Source: Pedobacter psychrodurus (GTDB lineage: Bacteria; Bacteroidota; Bacteroidia; Sphingobacteriales; Sphingobacteriaceae). From it: a DNA stretch of 64,000 bases. A program made the translations under genes and the position numbers. Positions 46,001-54,180 of the stretch are shown here, piece after piece (position 1 is the first letter of the stretch; each line of letters opens with the position of its first letter). Where the stretch lies: positions 114,081 to 178,080 of the forward strand of contig NZ_SJSO01000010.1 in the NCBI RefSeq assembly GCF_004331735.1, read 5' to 3'. The notes below the pieces were generated by a model. That model saw only the letters and a list, made by a program, of their open reading frames with translations. It ran no database searches and was not told the origin of the DNA.

Positions 46001-47201
46001 TTCGTTTCCTATCGAAATATAATAGACCTCCTCCATTTGTACCAATCCATAGATTTCCTAAATTATCTTCAGCGAAGCGGTTAACGTCATCAAAGGGCAA
46101 GCTGTTCTTATCCAGTACGCTATGCTTATATTGGGCAAACTTTATAATATTTTTATGGTAGTAGCTAATTCCTTTTTTAAAAGTTCCAGCCCAGATAACC
46201 CCCATTTGATCTTTAAAAAGTGATGGAATAGCATTCTGAGCTATCGATTTTTGGTTATGATCCTGATTTAAAAGATAAGTCACTTTAAAATCTTTCTTAT
46301 CTACTATCGTAATTCCACCGTGATCAGTTCCTATCCATATCAAGCCCTCATTATCCTGCAAGACATTATACACAATATTTGATCTGAATTTTCCTTTTGT
46401 TCCATCTCTGTCAAAGTGTTTAAGGATATTTTTTTCGGGATTAAAATAATATACCCCTAAAGATGTTGAAGTTGTAAAAAACCATAAATCGTTGTCATTA
46501 TCCGCAAAAACAGAATAAGATATTGATTTACCATTGTTTGCATTGCGAAGAACAGAGGATCGGTAAACCACTTTATTTAATTTTGGCTCTAATAAATCGA
46601 TTGTGCCATCTTTGTACACAATCCAGGCCTGCCCCTTTTCATTTAAGGAGAGTGAAGTAACATCACTCGAATAAATACTACCTAAACCTTTACTGTTATA
46701 AAAATGCTTTGATTGTTTACTTATTTCGTTGTACTTATATATGCCTAAGTTGGCGTAAACAAACCAAAAATTACCCTTACTATCATTTTTAATTGATTTT
46801 ATTTCGGCATCAGGCAGACCAATTGATGCGAGATAAGCCTTTGGTGTTCTTTCAAATCGCTCAGTATAAGGATCATAAATATTATAACTTTGTTTGGTCT
46901 GAATCCAGATTCTCTCATTTGGTCCAGCAAAAATAGCGGATACAAAATCATCGCTTAAGGAATTGGGATCGTGAAAATCATGTTTAAAAACTCGAAATTT
47001 ATGTCCATCATACCGGTTGAGGCCAGAAAATGTTCCAAACCACATAAACCCTTTTTTGTCTTGATAAATACTTAAAACCTGATTATTGGAAAGACCGTTC
47101 AAGATTGTTAACTGCGAAAATTGGTAGTGATCGGCCTGCGCCCATATCTTCGTTACAATAAACAGAGACAAAAATATAGCAATAAATAAATTTCGAAACA
47201 T
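43050..47201 (-). CDS. Hybrid two-component system regulator (HTCS)
   Basis: The 1383-residue product has a signal peptide (ending KIWAQ), two seven-bladed propellers built of Reg_prop repeats (many copies of N-x-x-W-I-G-T), a Y_Y_Y domain (about residues 720-800), one membrane span (LAYLLYFLTLSGLLLYIRY), a histidine kinase (NVSHEFRTPISLIM), an ATPase domain (DTGIGIPEDKLDRIFEPFF), a receiver (ILLVEDNDDF; phospho-Asp in IVSDINMPQ) and a C-terminal AraC-type HTH (about 1283-1383). HTCS proteins sense an oligosaccharide in the periplasm and activate the PUL. It sits between enzymes and transporters, all on one strand. Confidence 0.95.
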   Translation of the reverse strand: MFRNLFIAIFLSLFIVTKIWAQADHYQFSQLTILNGLSNNQVLSIYQDKKGFMWFGTFSGLNRYDGHKFRVFKHDFHDPNSLSDDFVSAIFAGPNERIWIQTKQSYNIYDPYTERFERTPKAYLASIGLPDAEIKSIKNDSKGNFWFVYANLGIYKYNEISKQSKHFYNSKGLGSIYSSDVTSLSLNEKGQAWIVYKDGTIDLLEPKLNKVVYRSSVLRNANNGKSISYSVFADNDNDLWFFTTSTSLGVYYFNPEKNILKHFDRDGTKGKFRSNIVYNVLQDNEGLIWIGTDHGGITIVDKKDFKVTYLLNQDHNQKSIAQNAIPSLFKDQMGVIWAGTFKKGISYYHKNIIKFAQYKHSVLDKNSLPFDDVNRFAEDNLGNLWIGTNGGGLLYFDRKRNTYTKYKHDPQNSNSISSDIVVSLLVDHDGKLWIGTYWGGLDCFDGNKFEHFKHDETRPGSISDDRVWKIFEDSSKQLWVGTLAGGLNLFDRATKTFRHYGPEKKNSITFGYVPALFEDSNKNLWVGGWGIDVLNHKTGKFRHFTRNLKNPHSLVQNNVSSIIEDSRKLIWIGTREGLSVYDPSTAKFNNFRKENGLPDNTILGILEDDDNNMWLSTANGISKVKVSRKGSKYLLRFQYFDESDGLQGKEFNENAAYKTKAGELIFGGANGFNIFKPSKIQITKNKINLVFTDFQVFNKSIKPKESVEGHLLLQKSITETENIELKHNENAFGIEFAALNFFNSKKLTYHYMMRGFDKKWIDAENDIRKASYTNLNPGNYEFLVRVIDPDVPGSFEDRALKIQILPPFWKTNLAYLLYFLTLSGLLLYIRYRGIQKLKKEFAIDQERAENKHILEAERQDAERIHELDLMKIKFLTNVSHEFRTPISLIMAPADKMLQNAESPDQKHQIQIIKRNAYRLLSLVNQLLDFRKLEVQELKFHGTSGDIVQFIADIVQSFTDVAEAKQIGFDFDSDIEQYNTIFDHDKIERIIFNLLSNSFKFTTSGGYVTVLLSFRSNAINEELSQLEIRIVDTGIGIPEDKLDRIFEPFFQSDVPGSMLNQGSGIGLSIVKEFVNIHGGEIYVESEINQGSCFSIILPLTLTTNSSNSINKVVAKNNLQDGKKKIDSRKPKILLVEDNDDFRVYLKDSLKEIFNVQDAANGKDGWQKALALHPDLIVSDINMPQMSGTELCHKIKNDIRTSHIPFILLTALSEEAEQVSGLKIGANDYLTKPFNFEILISKIKNLLILQENFKKTYTKHLQVNLPEMESQSHDEKFVTNVLKYVENNIINPNLSVEDLSKQMNMSRVSLYKKILLLTGKSPVEFIRSYRLQKAAQLFEKSQLNVVEVSYEVGFNSPNYFSRSFKAEFKMLPSEYIAQLRKRNLN

Positions 47202-47386
47202 AGGAATAACTATTTGGCGGTGCTCTGATGATTTAGAAGGTATAATTTAGAGATAAATTTCTTTTCAGCTGATATAAACAGCATTAATTATAAAAATTCG
47301 GGCTTTTTTTGCCAGTCGTTTTAGCCACAAAGTCTGCTGATAATAATCAGCAGACTTTAAAATAAACATGCAGTAATAATAACCTT

Positions 47387-49138
47387 TTACCAGCCAGGAG
47401 TTTGAATTAAGGCAGTGTTTTTTAACATTTCACCTATCTGCATTGGTAATAAATAATTCCTCTCTTTAAATACATGCAATCGTAAAGAGTTTACAACATC
47501 ATACTTATAACCTGTTGGGAATTGCGGAGATACGGTTACTCTGGTTGGACTCATTAACTTATTATAACGGTTAAAAATTGTTTCTGCAAGTTTCCATCTT
47601 CGAACGTCATCCCAACGCTTGTCTTCATTATAAAGTTCAATGCGTCGCTCATTCTGAACAAAACTCCTCATTTCCATTTGCGTCATCCCTGTTTTCATAC
47701 CATAATTAGAATCGGTACCAGCGTTTATGCCTGCTCTACTTCGTAACTCCCTAATCGGGCCATAAGCATCTGCTGTTCTTCCAGTTTCATTTAATGCTTC
47801 GGCTTTTATTAATAGAATTTCCGCATAACGAATTAATATCCAATTTCGATTTGTGGTGCCGCTATTTCCGGTTAATCCCTCATCAAGTGTTTTACGACAA
47901 AAATAGCCCGAGCTACCAGAAGTTCCGGCATCTTGGTAAAATCCATCCGTTGGTGCACCAACATAAGTGTTAACTGCAATTTTGGTATTGGTGCTGGTAC
48001 TAAACCATAATGCTTGATTGAATATAATAGAATAACCAAACCTTGGGTCACGATTTTTATATGGATCTTGCGGGTTATAGAGTGGCGACTCCGTTATGGA
48101 TTTTCCGTCAATCATTGGAAAAACATCAACAACATTCTGAGTAGGATTGCCAGATCTGTTGCCACTTCTTGTTTGTGGCAGATAAAAAGTTTCAAAATCT
48201 CGGTTGGGTGGTTGATTTACAAAGAAAATATGTTCTTTATTTCTACGCTGCAAAAACATGTTGTAAAAACCATAACCAGGATTTGGATTGGCATTTTCTA
48301 CATTTAAGGTATAGCCAAGCGCTATAACAGCCTCAGCTGCATCTAACACTTTTTGCCAGCGCATAACATCAAAATTCGGATAACCTGCAACTGCAATACG
48401 CTCCGGTGTTTTGGTGCCACCCGAAACGCTAGGCCAAGTATTCCCATTAAAAAGCGGGCTCGCTGCAAAGAGTAACATTTTAGCTTTAACGGCTAAAGCT
48501 GCGCCCTTAGTAACACGTCCGTAATCGTTACCAATCTGGTCGATTGGTAAATCTGCCGCAGCAGCATCCAATTCTTTCTCAACATAATCAACACAATTAC
48601 TAAATGTACTTCTAGGAACTGTTATAATTTCATCTCCCGGAAATAATGTTTCGCCTATAATGGGTACACCTCCAAAAGTGATTAACAAATTATAATAATA
48701 CCATGCTCTTAACATTTTGGCTTCTGCAATTAACCTTTTTTTGGTTACTTCTTTAAATGGCATTACTGGCATTTTCGACAAAAACAGGTTTAACCTTCTA
48801 ATATTTTGATAAGGTAGCACCCAGGTTTCAGTAAATACAGTAGTATTATCGGCAGTATAGGTAGATCCATACAATATTAGTGGTCTTCTTGCAGGATTGA
48901 GATTTACATATTCTGAATCATCAGTAGCTTGCTCTGTACTACCAGCTTCGTACCTATCCTTATCATAAGAATACCCTATTTCCATATAGACACGGGTTAA
49001 AAAGCTAATAGCATTTACACTATCTGTGAAAACTGTTTCCTCATTAAGGGCATTATTAGATTTATTATCCAAAAAAGTTGATTTTTTACAGGCCATTGCT
49101 GCTATACAAACCGATAAAATAATGGTAATCTTTTTCAT
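47387..49138 (-). CDS. SusD/RagB-type lipoprotein (second pair)
   Basis: The 583-residue product has a lipobox (IAAMAC, Cys17) and SusD landmarks: KMLRAWYYYNLLITFGGVPII, AALAVKAKMLLFAASPLFNG, LIRYAEILLIKAEALNETG and VQNERRIELYNEDKRWDDVRRW. It follows its SusC partner by 9 bp and would cover the transporter and bind mannan-derived oligosaccharides. It is the last gene of the four-gene susCD array before the HTCS. Sequence landmarks strongly resemble those of the other SusD at 52403, indicating related but distinct binding proteins. Confidence 0.95.
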   Translation of the reverse strand: MKKITIILSVCIAAMACKKSTFLDNKSNNALNEETVFTDSVNAISFLTRVYMEIGYSYDKDRYEAGSTEQATDDSEYVNLNPARRPLILYGSTYTADNTTVFTETWVLPYQNIRRLNLFLSKMPVMPFKEVTKKRLIAEAKMLRAWYYYNLLITFGGVPIIGETLFPGDEIITVPRSTFSNCVDYVEKELDAAAADLPIDQIGNDYGRVTKGAALAVKAKMLLFAASPLFNGNTWPSVSGGTKTPERIAVAGYPNFDVMRWQKVLDAAEAVIALGYTLNVENANPNPGYGFYNMFLQRRNKEHIFFVNQPPNRDFETFYLPQTRSGNRSGNPTQNVVDVFPMIDGKSITESPLYNPQDPYKNRDPRFGYSIIFNQALWFSTSTNTKIAVNTYVGAPTDGFYQDAGTSGSSGYFCRKTLDEGLTGNSGTTNRNWILIRYAEILLIKAEALNETGRTADAYGPIRELRSRAGINAGTDSNYGMKTGMTQMEMRSFVQNERRIELYNEDKRWDDVRRWKLAETIFNRYNKLMSPTRVTVSPQFPTGYKYDVVNSLRLHVFKERNYLLPMQIGEMLKNTALIQTPGW

Positions 49139-49147
49139 TTTTGTATG

Positions 49148-52100
49148 TTATAAGTTAACGTTCAAACCTATGTTATAGATGCGTGATGGTGGATATGCCT
49201 GACGATCGTTGCCCGGCGTTGCCTCCGGATCAATAGCATATAAATTGAATGCTTTAGACCAGGTGATTAAATTATTACCGCTTGCAAAAAATCTAATGCC
49301 TTGAAGTCCTAGTTTTTTTACAATACTTGTAGGAATATCATAAGATAATTCAGCTGTACGAAGACGTAAATAGTCACCAGGAACAGCCCAATAAGTTGAA
49401 TTGGTTCCTGGATCGCTTATCGATCTCAGCGTGGTTAATACCGGAAACTTAGCGTTATCGCCAAGTGCTGGAGTCCATGCCTGTTGATGTATTGCTTGAA
49501 GATTAGCAGAAAAAGGACGAATAGCCTCTTCCGTACCACGGAGATAAAATTTAGTAGCACCTTGAAATAATATACTTAAACCTATTCCTTTATAATTAAA
49601 ACCAAACTGAAACCCAAAAGTATTTTGAGGGGTATTGCTGTAGTCTGCAACAACCCTATCTTTATCATCAATTACATTATCACCATTTAGGTCAGCATAT
49701 TTTAAGTCTCCAGGCCTTTGTATAAAAGTTGATGTTGGACTATTGGTTACATCGTTCATATCTTTAAAGAAGCCTAGATATTGATAAAGACCTTCTGCTC
49801 CAATCGGCTTACCTACAGCAGACTGCCATGGGTATTGTGGATCGGCAAAGCCATTAAATACCACTGCATTTTTAACATTGGAAAAAGTACCTCTAACATT
49901 GTATGCAAACTCGTTACCGATTGTTGAGCGATAGTTTAGTTCAAATTCCAAACCTTTCCGGGTAGATTCTCCAATATTCTGCGGAGGTAGTGAAACACCC
50001 TGAAGATCAGAAATTAAATTTATCGCAATCAACTGATCGTATCTTCTGTATTTAAAGTAATCTACTAAACCAGTAAGTTTATTGTTGAAAAACGCAAAAT
50101 CCAAACCAATATCAAATTGCCTTTCCTTATCCCAGGTTACATCCGTGTTTGCTAAAGCACCTTCTGCGTAGCCCGTATTTGCAGATAATGTTCCGTTTGA
50201 TTCGCCAAAGGAATAATTTGTTCCATTGTTGCTCGTTCTGTAAGAATTCGTTGTAGAGGTAGCATAACTTTGCTGATACGCATATTGCCGTCCTGGAGCC
50301 AATTGATCATTACCAACAATACCCCATGATGCCCTAAATTTTAATAGGTTAATAAATGAAATTCTTTTCTTAAAAAATTCTTCTTCTGCAATGTTATATG
50401 CGGCAGACGCGGCAGGAAAAAATCCATTCTTCTTTTTACCGGTAAATCTATTTGAACCACTTAGTGTACCCGTTACATTTACGATATATTTATTTTTATA
50501 ATCGTATCCTAATTTGGCAACTCGGCTAATTACACTGGCCGGCACAAAATTGTAAGTCAAATCGTCACTACGTACATTATTGCTTGATAAACTATAAACA
50601 CCCAAAAAATCGACGTGATGATTTTCTGCAAACTGCCTGCTATACGTTATCAGCGCCTGTGCGGCAAGTCTTCGTTGCGTGCTTCCAGCTGAACCATTTG
50701 TACCATAAGCATTGCCCAACCTACCAATAGTATAAACGTTTGCAAAGGCTGGGTCGTAACGTTCAGCACTAGTGAGTGAACCATCGGCCGCGAAAACTGC
50801 CGGTCTGAAGATATATGAAGGTAAATTCGTTCTGGTTAAACTCCTTGCAACAGTGTAGTTATTGGTGTAGGCTACCCTACCCTGAACACTTAATCCCTTG
50901 GTTATGAAATCAAGTTTTTCAGTTGCTGTAGTAGATAATACCATATTATTTTCGTTGTTCCGTCTAAACCCACCGTAGGTTAGTCTTTCGATAATATTAG
51001 GTGTTAAATAATTTGCACTATTTGCTTGAAACTGACTGTAACCCCAGCTCCCATCAGGATTTTTAATTGGGTATGCCATTGGTGACAGTGCTAGGTAGCT
51101 ACCGAAATCGGCAAATAAATCATCTTTATTTCCATTTGTACTTGGATAAAAAATATTTGGTCTATTGATTTCTCCAATATTACCGAAAGCATCTAATTGC
51201 AATGTCAGGTTTTTTGTTACACTAATATCAAGGTTGGAGCGATAGTTAAATCTTTTATTGTAGAACCCACTATTGATGTTATCACCTGAATCTTCATAAT
51301 AATCTTTCGTGTTACCACCTTGATTAAGATAGCTTAGAGATACAAAATACCTTGCTTTTGTTGTACCGCCAATTATATCGAAATTGGTTTTTAACTGTGG
51401 AGCATATTTTTTAAAAAGCATTTCCTTCCAATTAACATTGGGATGACCTATCGGGTCAGAACCTGTGCGAAAAGCTTCTAAATCAGCTGCACTCCAGGTT
51501 GGCTTAAATGATGGGTTCGGGGCATAAGAATTATCATTAATTTCTGCTTGGTTTCTTAAAAGTGCTGTATTGTATGAATCAAGGTAATCGGGTAAAATTG
51601 TTGGTTCTGAAAGCGCAAAATCAGTGCGGACAGAAATCCTCGGCTTTCCAATCTTTCCCCGCCTGGTGGTAACAATTACAACTCCATTCCCTCCTTTAAT
51701 TCCGTATACTGCTGTTTGTGAGGCATCTTTTAGTATGGTAATTGATTCTACTTCATTAGCTTCAAGCCTGGAGAATTGCTCATAAGAATATTCAATATTA
51801 TCAACAATAATTAGAGGGTTATTTGTGGTACTGGCAACTCCATTTACAGCGTTGTTGTTTAAAGATGATTCACCCCTTACCAAAAATGCTGCTCCATCGC
51901 TACCCGGTTGCCCAACTCTTTGTTGCGATATAAATCCAGTTACCCTTCCCGCTAAAGTATTTTGTAAACTTCCGGATGGATTTTGACGGATATCATTACC
52001 TGAAACAGCACTTTGAGCTCCGGTGAGGGTTATCTTTTTTTGTGTTGTGTAGCCTGTTACTACCACTTCTGATAAATCTTGTGAAGCTTGCTGCAAAACA

Positions 52101-52378
52101 ATTTGTGCTAAATTGTTTCCGCTAATAGAAATCTCTCGATTAACGTATCCAATCAATCTAACGATTAAGGTATTTCCTGTACTTCTTAATGTTAATTTAT
52201 ACTCTCCGTTACCGTTTGTTGATGTTCGGTTTTCGGTACCCTTTTCTTCAACAATTGCACCTGGCAATGGTCCCTGAACATCACGCACCACACCGCTAAT
52301 GGTTTTGTTCTGTGCACTTGCATAGTTTGTAATTAGCAGCAGTAAAAATACTATGCTAAAAAATTTAAATTTTTTCAT
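49148..52378 (-). CDS. SusC-type TonB-dependent transporter (second pair)
   Basis: The 1076-residue product has a signal peptide (ending YASAQ), a carboxypeptidase-regulatory-like domain (SGVVRDVQGPLPGAIVEEKG), the linker SEVVVTGYTTQKK, plug (NPLIIVDNIEYSYE, VESITILKDASQTAVYGIKG) and a barrel ending IYNIGLNVNL. It is coupled to the SusD at 47387 (9 bp). This is the full-length transporter of the PUL, in contrast to its shorter neighbour at 54181. Co-transcribed with the array starting near 57051. Confidence 0.95.
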   Translation of the reverse strand: MKKFKFFSIVFLLLLITNYASAQNKTISGVVRDVQGPLPGAIVEEKGTENRTSTNGNGEYKLTLRSTGNTLIVRLIGYVNREISISGNNLAQIVLQQASQDLSEVVVTGYTTQKKITLTGAQSAVSGNDIRQNPSGSLQNTLAGRVTGFISQQRVGQPGSDGAAFLVRGESSLNNNAVNGVASTTNNPLIIVDNIEYSYEQFSRLEANEVESITILKDASQTAVYGIKGGNGVVIVTTRRGKIGKPRISVRTDFALSEPTILPDYLDSYNTALLRNQAEINDNSYAPNPSFKPTWSAADLEAFRTGSDPIGHPNVNWKEMLFKKYAPQLKTNFDIIGGTTKARYFVSLSYLNQGGNTKDYYEDSGDNINSGFYNKRFNYRSNLDISVTKNLTLQLDAFGNIGEINRPNIFYPSTNGNKDDLFADFGSYLALSPMAYPIKNPDGSWGYSQFQANSANYLTPNIIERLTYGGFRRNNENNMVLSTTATEKLDFITKGLSVQGRVAYTNNYTVARSLTRTNLPSYIFRPAVFAADGSLTSAERYDPAFANVYTIGRLGNAYGTNGSAGSTQRRLAAQALITYSRQFAENHHVDFLGVYSLSSNNVRSDDLTYNFVPASVISRVAKLGYDYKNKYIVNVTGTLSGSNRFTGKKKNGFFPAASAAYNIAEEEFFKKRISFINLLKFRASWGIVGNDQLAPGRQYAYQQSYATSTTNSYRTSNNGTNYSFGESNGTLSANTGYAEGALANTDVTWDKERQFDIGLDFAFFNNKLTGLVDYFKYRRYDQLIAINLISDLQGVSLPPQNIGESTRKGLEFELNYRSTIGNEFAYNVRGTFSNVKNAVVFNGFADPQYPWQSAVGKPIGAEGLYQYLGFFKDMNDVTNSPTSTFIQRPGDLKYADLNGDNVIDDKDRVVADYSNTPQNTFGFQFGFNYKGIGLSILFQGATKFYLRGTEEAIRPFSANLQAIHQQAWTPALGDNAKFPVLTTLRSISDPGTNSTYWAVPGDYLRLRTAELSYDIPTSIVKKLGLQGIRFFASGNNLITWSKAFNLYAIDPEATPGNDRQAYPPSRIYNIGLNVNL

Positions 52379-52402
52379 TTTACGTATCTTTTACATTCTT
52401 AA

Positions 52403-54169
52403 TTACCAACCAAAGTTTTGTCTCAATGCCGAATTTTTAACGGTCTCATCATAAGGAAATGCATTATGATAGAGTTTATCCTGAAAAGTAATACTTACCA
52501 CAGGAACAATTTCATGCGTATAAGAACCGTTTGCTTCTCTTATAATTTTCATACCGGTAAGGGTTTTATTCAACTCTGTGTTAGCATTTTTCCAACGGCG
52601 AACATCGAAGAATCGATGTTCTTCGAAAGAAAGTTCAATTCTTCTTTCGTTTCTGATAATATCTCTCATAGCCGCTTGAGATATGCCTGATGGAATTCCA
52701 TAACGGGCATCAGTACCAGCATTTATTCCAGCACGTTTCCGTATTTCGATTATTTCTTTCACGGCATCTTCAGTTCTTCCGCCTAATTCATTTAATGCTT
52801 CAGCATTATTAAGCAGAATTTCGGCATACCGGAAATAAATAAAGTTGTGGCTCTGTTGAGAATAGGTGGTACCGGTAACGAAGTTCCCCATAAACTTTCT
52901 AAGGTAATAACCGGTTCTGGTTTGTGTTATAAGATTGTTATTGGGTTTGTCTCTTCCGCCTTCAAATGTTTCAACCGCCCTGTTAAGCCAATTATAACTA
53001 GCAGCCGATGGTGTATTAGCATTAGAAAAGAAAACTGTTACATAAAACCGAGGGTCGCGATTTGCATAAGGACTAGCTGGGTCATATCCATTTGGATTTA
53101 TTGTAGATTTTAAATCCTGGCTTATTGGTTTACCGTTTATCGTTGTAAATGCATCAACAAAATTTTGCGTTGGGTTTGTTCTCCCTCCACCAGCAATAGC
53201 TGCAAATCCCACATATCCAACGGGTGCATTGTTGTTCTCAATATCAAAATTATTTACACTTTGCTTTGCAAAAATTACTTCCGAATTTTTTTTATTGATG
53301 AAAATATTTCTGTAACCAGATGCCGAAGCTCCTGTTTGTAAGGAGTAATAATTTCCTAATGCTTTAAATTCTACTACAGCATCTACAACTTTCTGCCAGC
53401 GAGTAATGTCTGTAGTTAAGTATCCTGTAAGTTTTTTAAGTTCTGCATCTGCCTCTACTCCTCCTCCATTAAAAAGCGGACTAGCAGCATAAAGGTAAAG
53501 CCTGCATTTTAAAGCAACGGCTGCACCTTGAACAATGCGGCCAAAGTTATTGGCATTAGAATCGTTATCTGGATACAGATCTGGTTTTATCGCATCACAT
53601 TCGCTTGCAATATAATTTACACATTCTTCAAATGTATTTCTCTTGAGTTGAAGGTTATCATTTAAGGTAAATACATTGTCTGAAATTAATGGAACACCCC
53701 CGTAACGCTGTAAAAGTTGAAAATATAAGAAAGCCCTTATAAATCTGGCCTCGGCATTAAAACGTTTTGTACGGATGGGATTACCGGCAGGCACAGGTAT
53801 TTTCGCACTGTTTGCAAGAAAAATATTAGCCTGCCGTATTCCAAAATAAGCATTGCTGAAATATTGGTCGGGATTATTAACAACACTTACAATTCCATTG
53901 GTATAATAAGTTATGTTGGCTGTAGGAACAATTGAAACCGCATCATCAGTTGCTGCATCCAAAAAATCTCCTCCAACCCGGGCAAAGCCAGTTGGCAGAA
54001 ATGTGTAAATATTATTAAGAAATTCCTGTGCCCTAACCGCATTTAAATCTGCCGGGTCAAAAATGATATCATATGTATCTAAATCCTTTGGCTCGTCTTC
54101 GAATTTTTTACAGGAATGTAAAGCCACCAAGCAGACAAAAAATAAATATATTGAAAAAGATTTTTTCAT
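52403..54169 (-). CDS. SusD/RagB-type lipoprotein (first pair)
   Basis: The 588-residue product has a lipobox (LVALHSC, Cys20) and SusD landmarks: ARFIRAFLYFQLLQRYGGVPLI, GAAVALKCRLYLYAASPLFNG, YFRYAEILLNNAEALNELG and IIRNERRIELSFEEHRFFDVRRW. It follows the SusC at 54181 by 11 bp and precedes the second SusC by 24 bp, consistent with one susC-susD-susC-susD transcript. It should bind glycans at the cell surface with its own SusC. Confidence 0.95.
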   Translation of the reverse strand: MKKSFSIYLFFVCLVALHSCKKFEDEPKDLDTYDIIFDPADLNAVRAQEFLNNIYTFLPTGFARVGGDFLDAATDDAVSIVPTANITYYTNGIVSVVNNPDQYFSNAYFGIRQANIFLANSAKIPVPAGNPIRTKRFNAEARFIRAFLYFQLLQRYGGVPLISDNVFTLNDNLQLKRNTFEECVNYIASECDAIKPDLYPDNDSNANNFGRIVQGAAVALKCRLYLYAASPLFNGGGVEADAELKKLTGYLTTDITRWQKVVDAVVEFKALGNYYSLQTGASASGYRNIFINKKNSEVIFAKQSVNNFDIENNNAPVGYVGFAAIAGGGRTNPTQNFVDAFTTINGKPISQDLKSTINPNGYDPASPYANRDPRFYVTVFFSNANTPSAASYNWLNRAVETFEGGRDKPNNNLITQTRTGYYLRKFMGNFVTGTTYSQQSHNFIYFRYAEILLNNAEALNELGGRTEDAVKEIIEIRKRAGINAGTDARYGIPSGISQAAMRDIIRNERRIELSFEEHRFFDVRRWKNANTELNKTLTGMKIIREANGSYTHEIVPVVSITFQDKLYHNAFPYDETVKNSALRQNFGW

Positions 54170-54180
54170 GATTTTTGTGA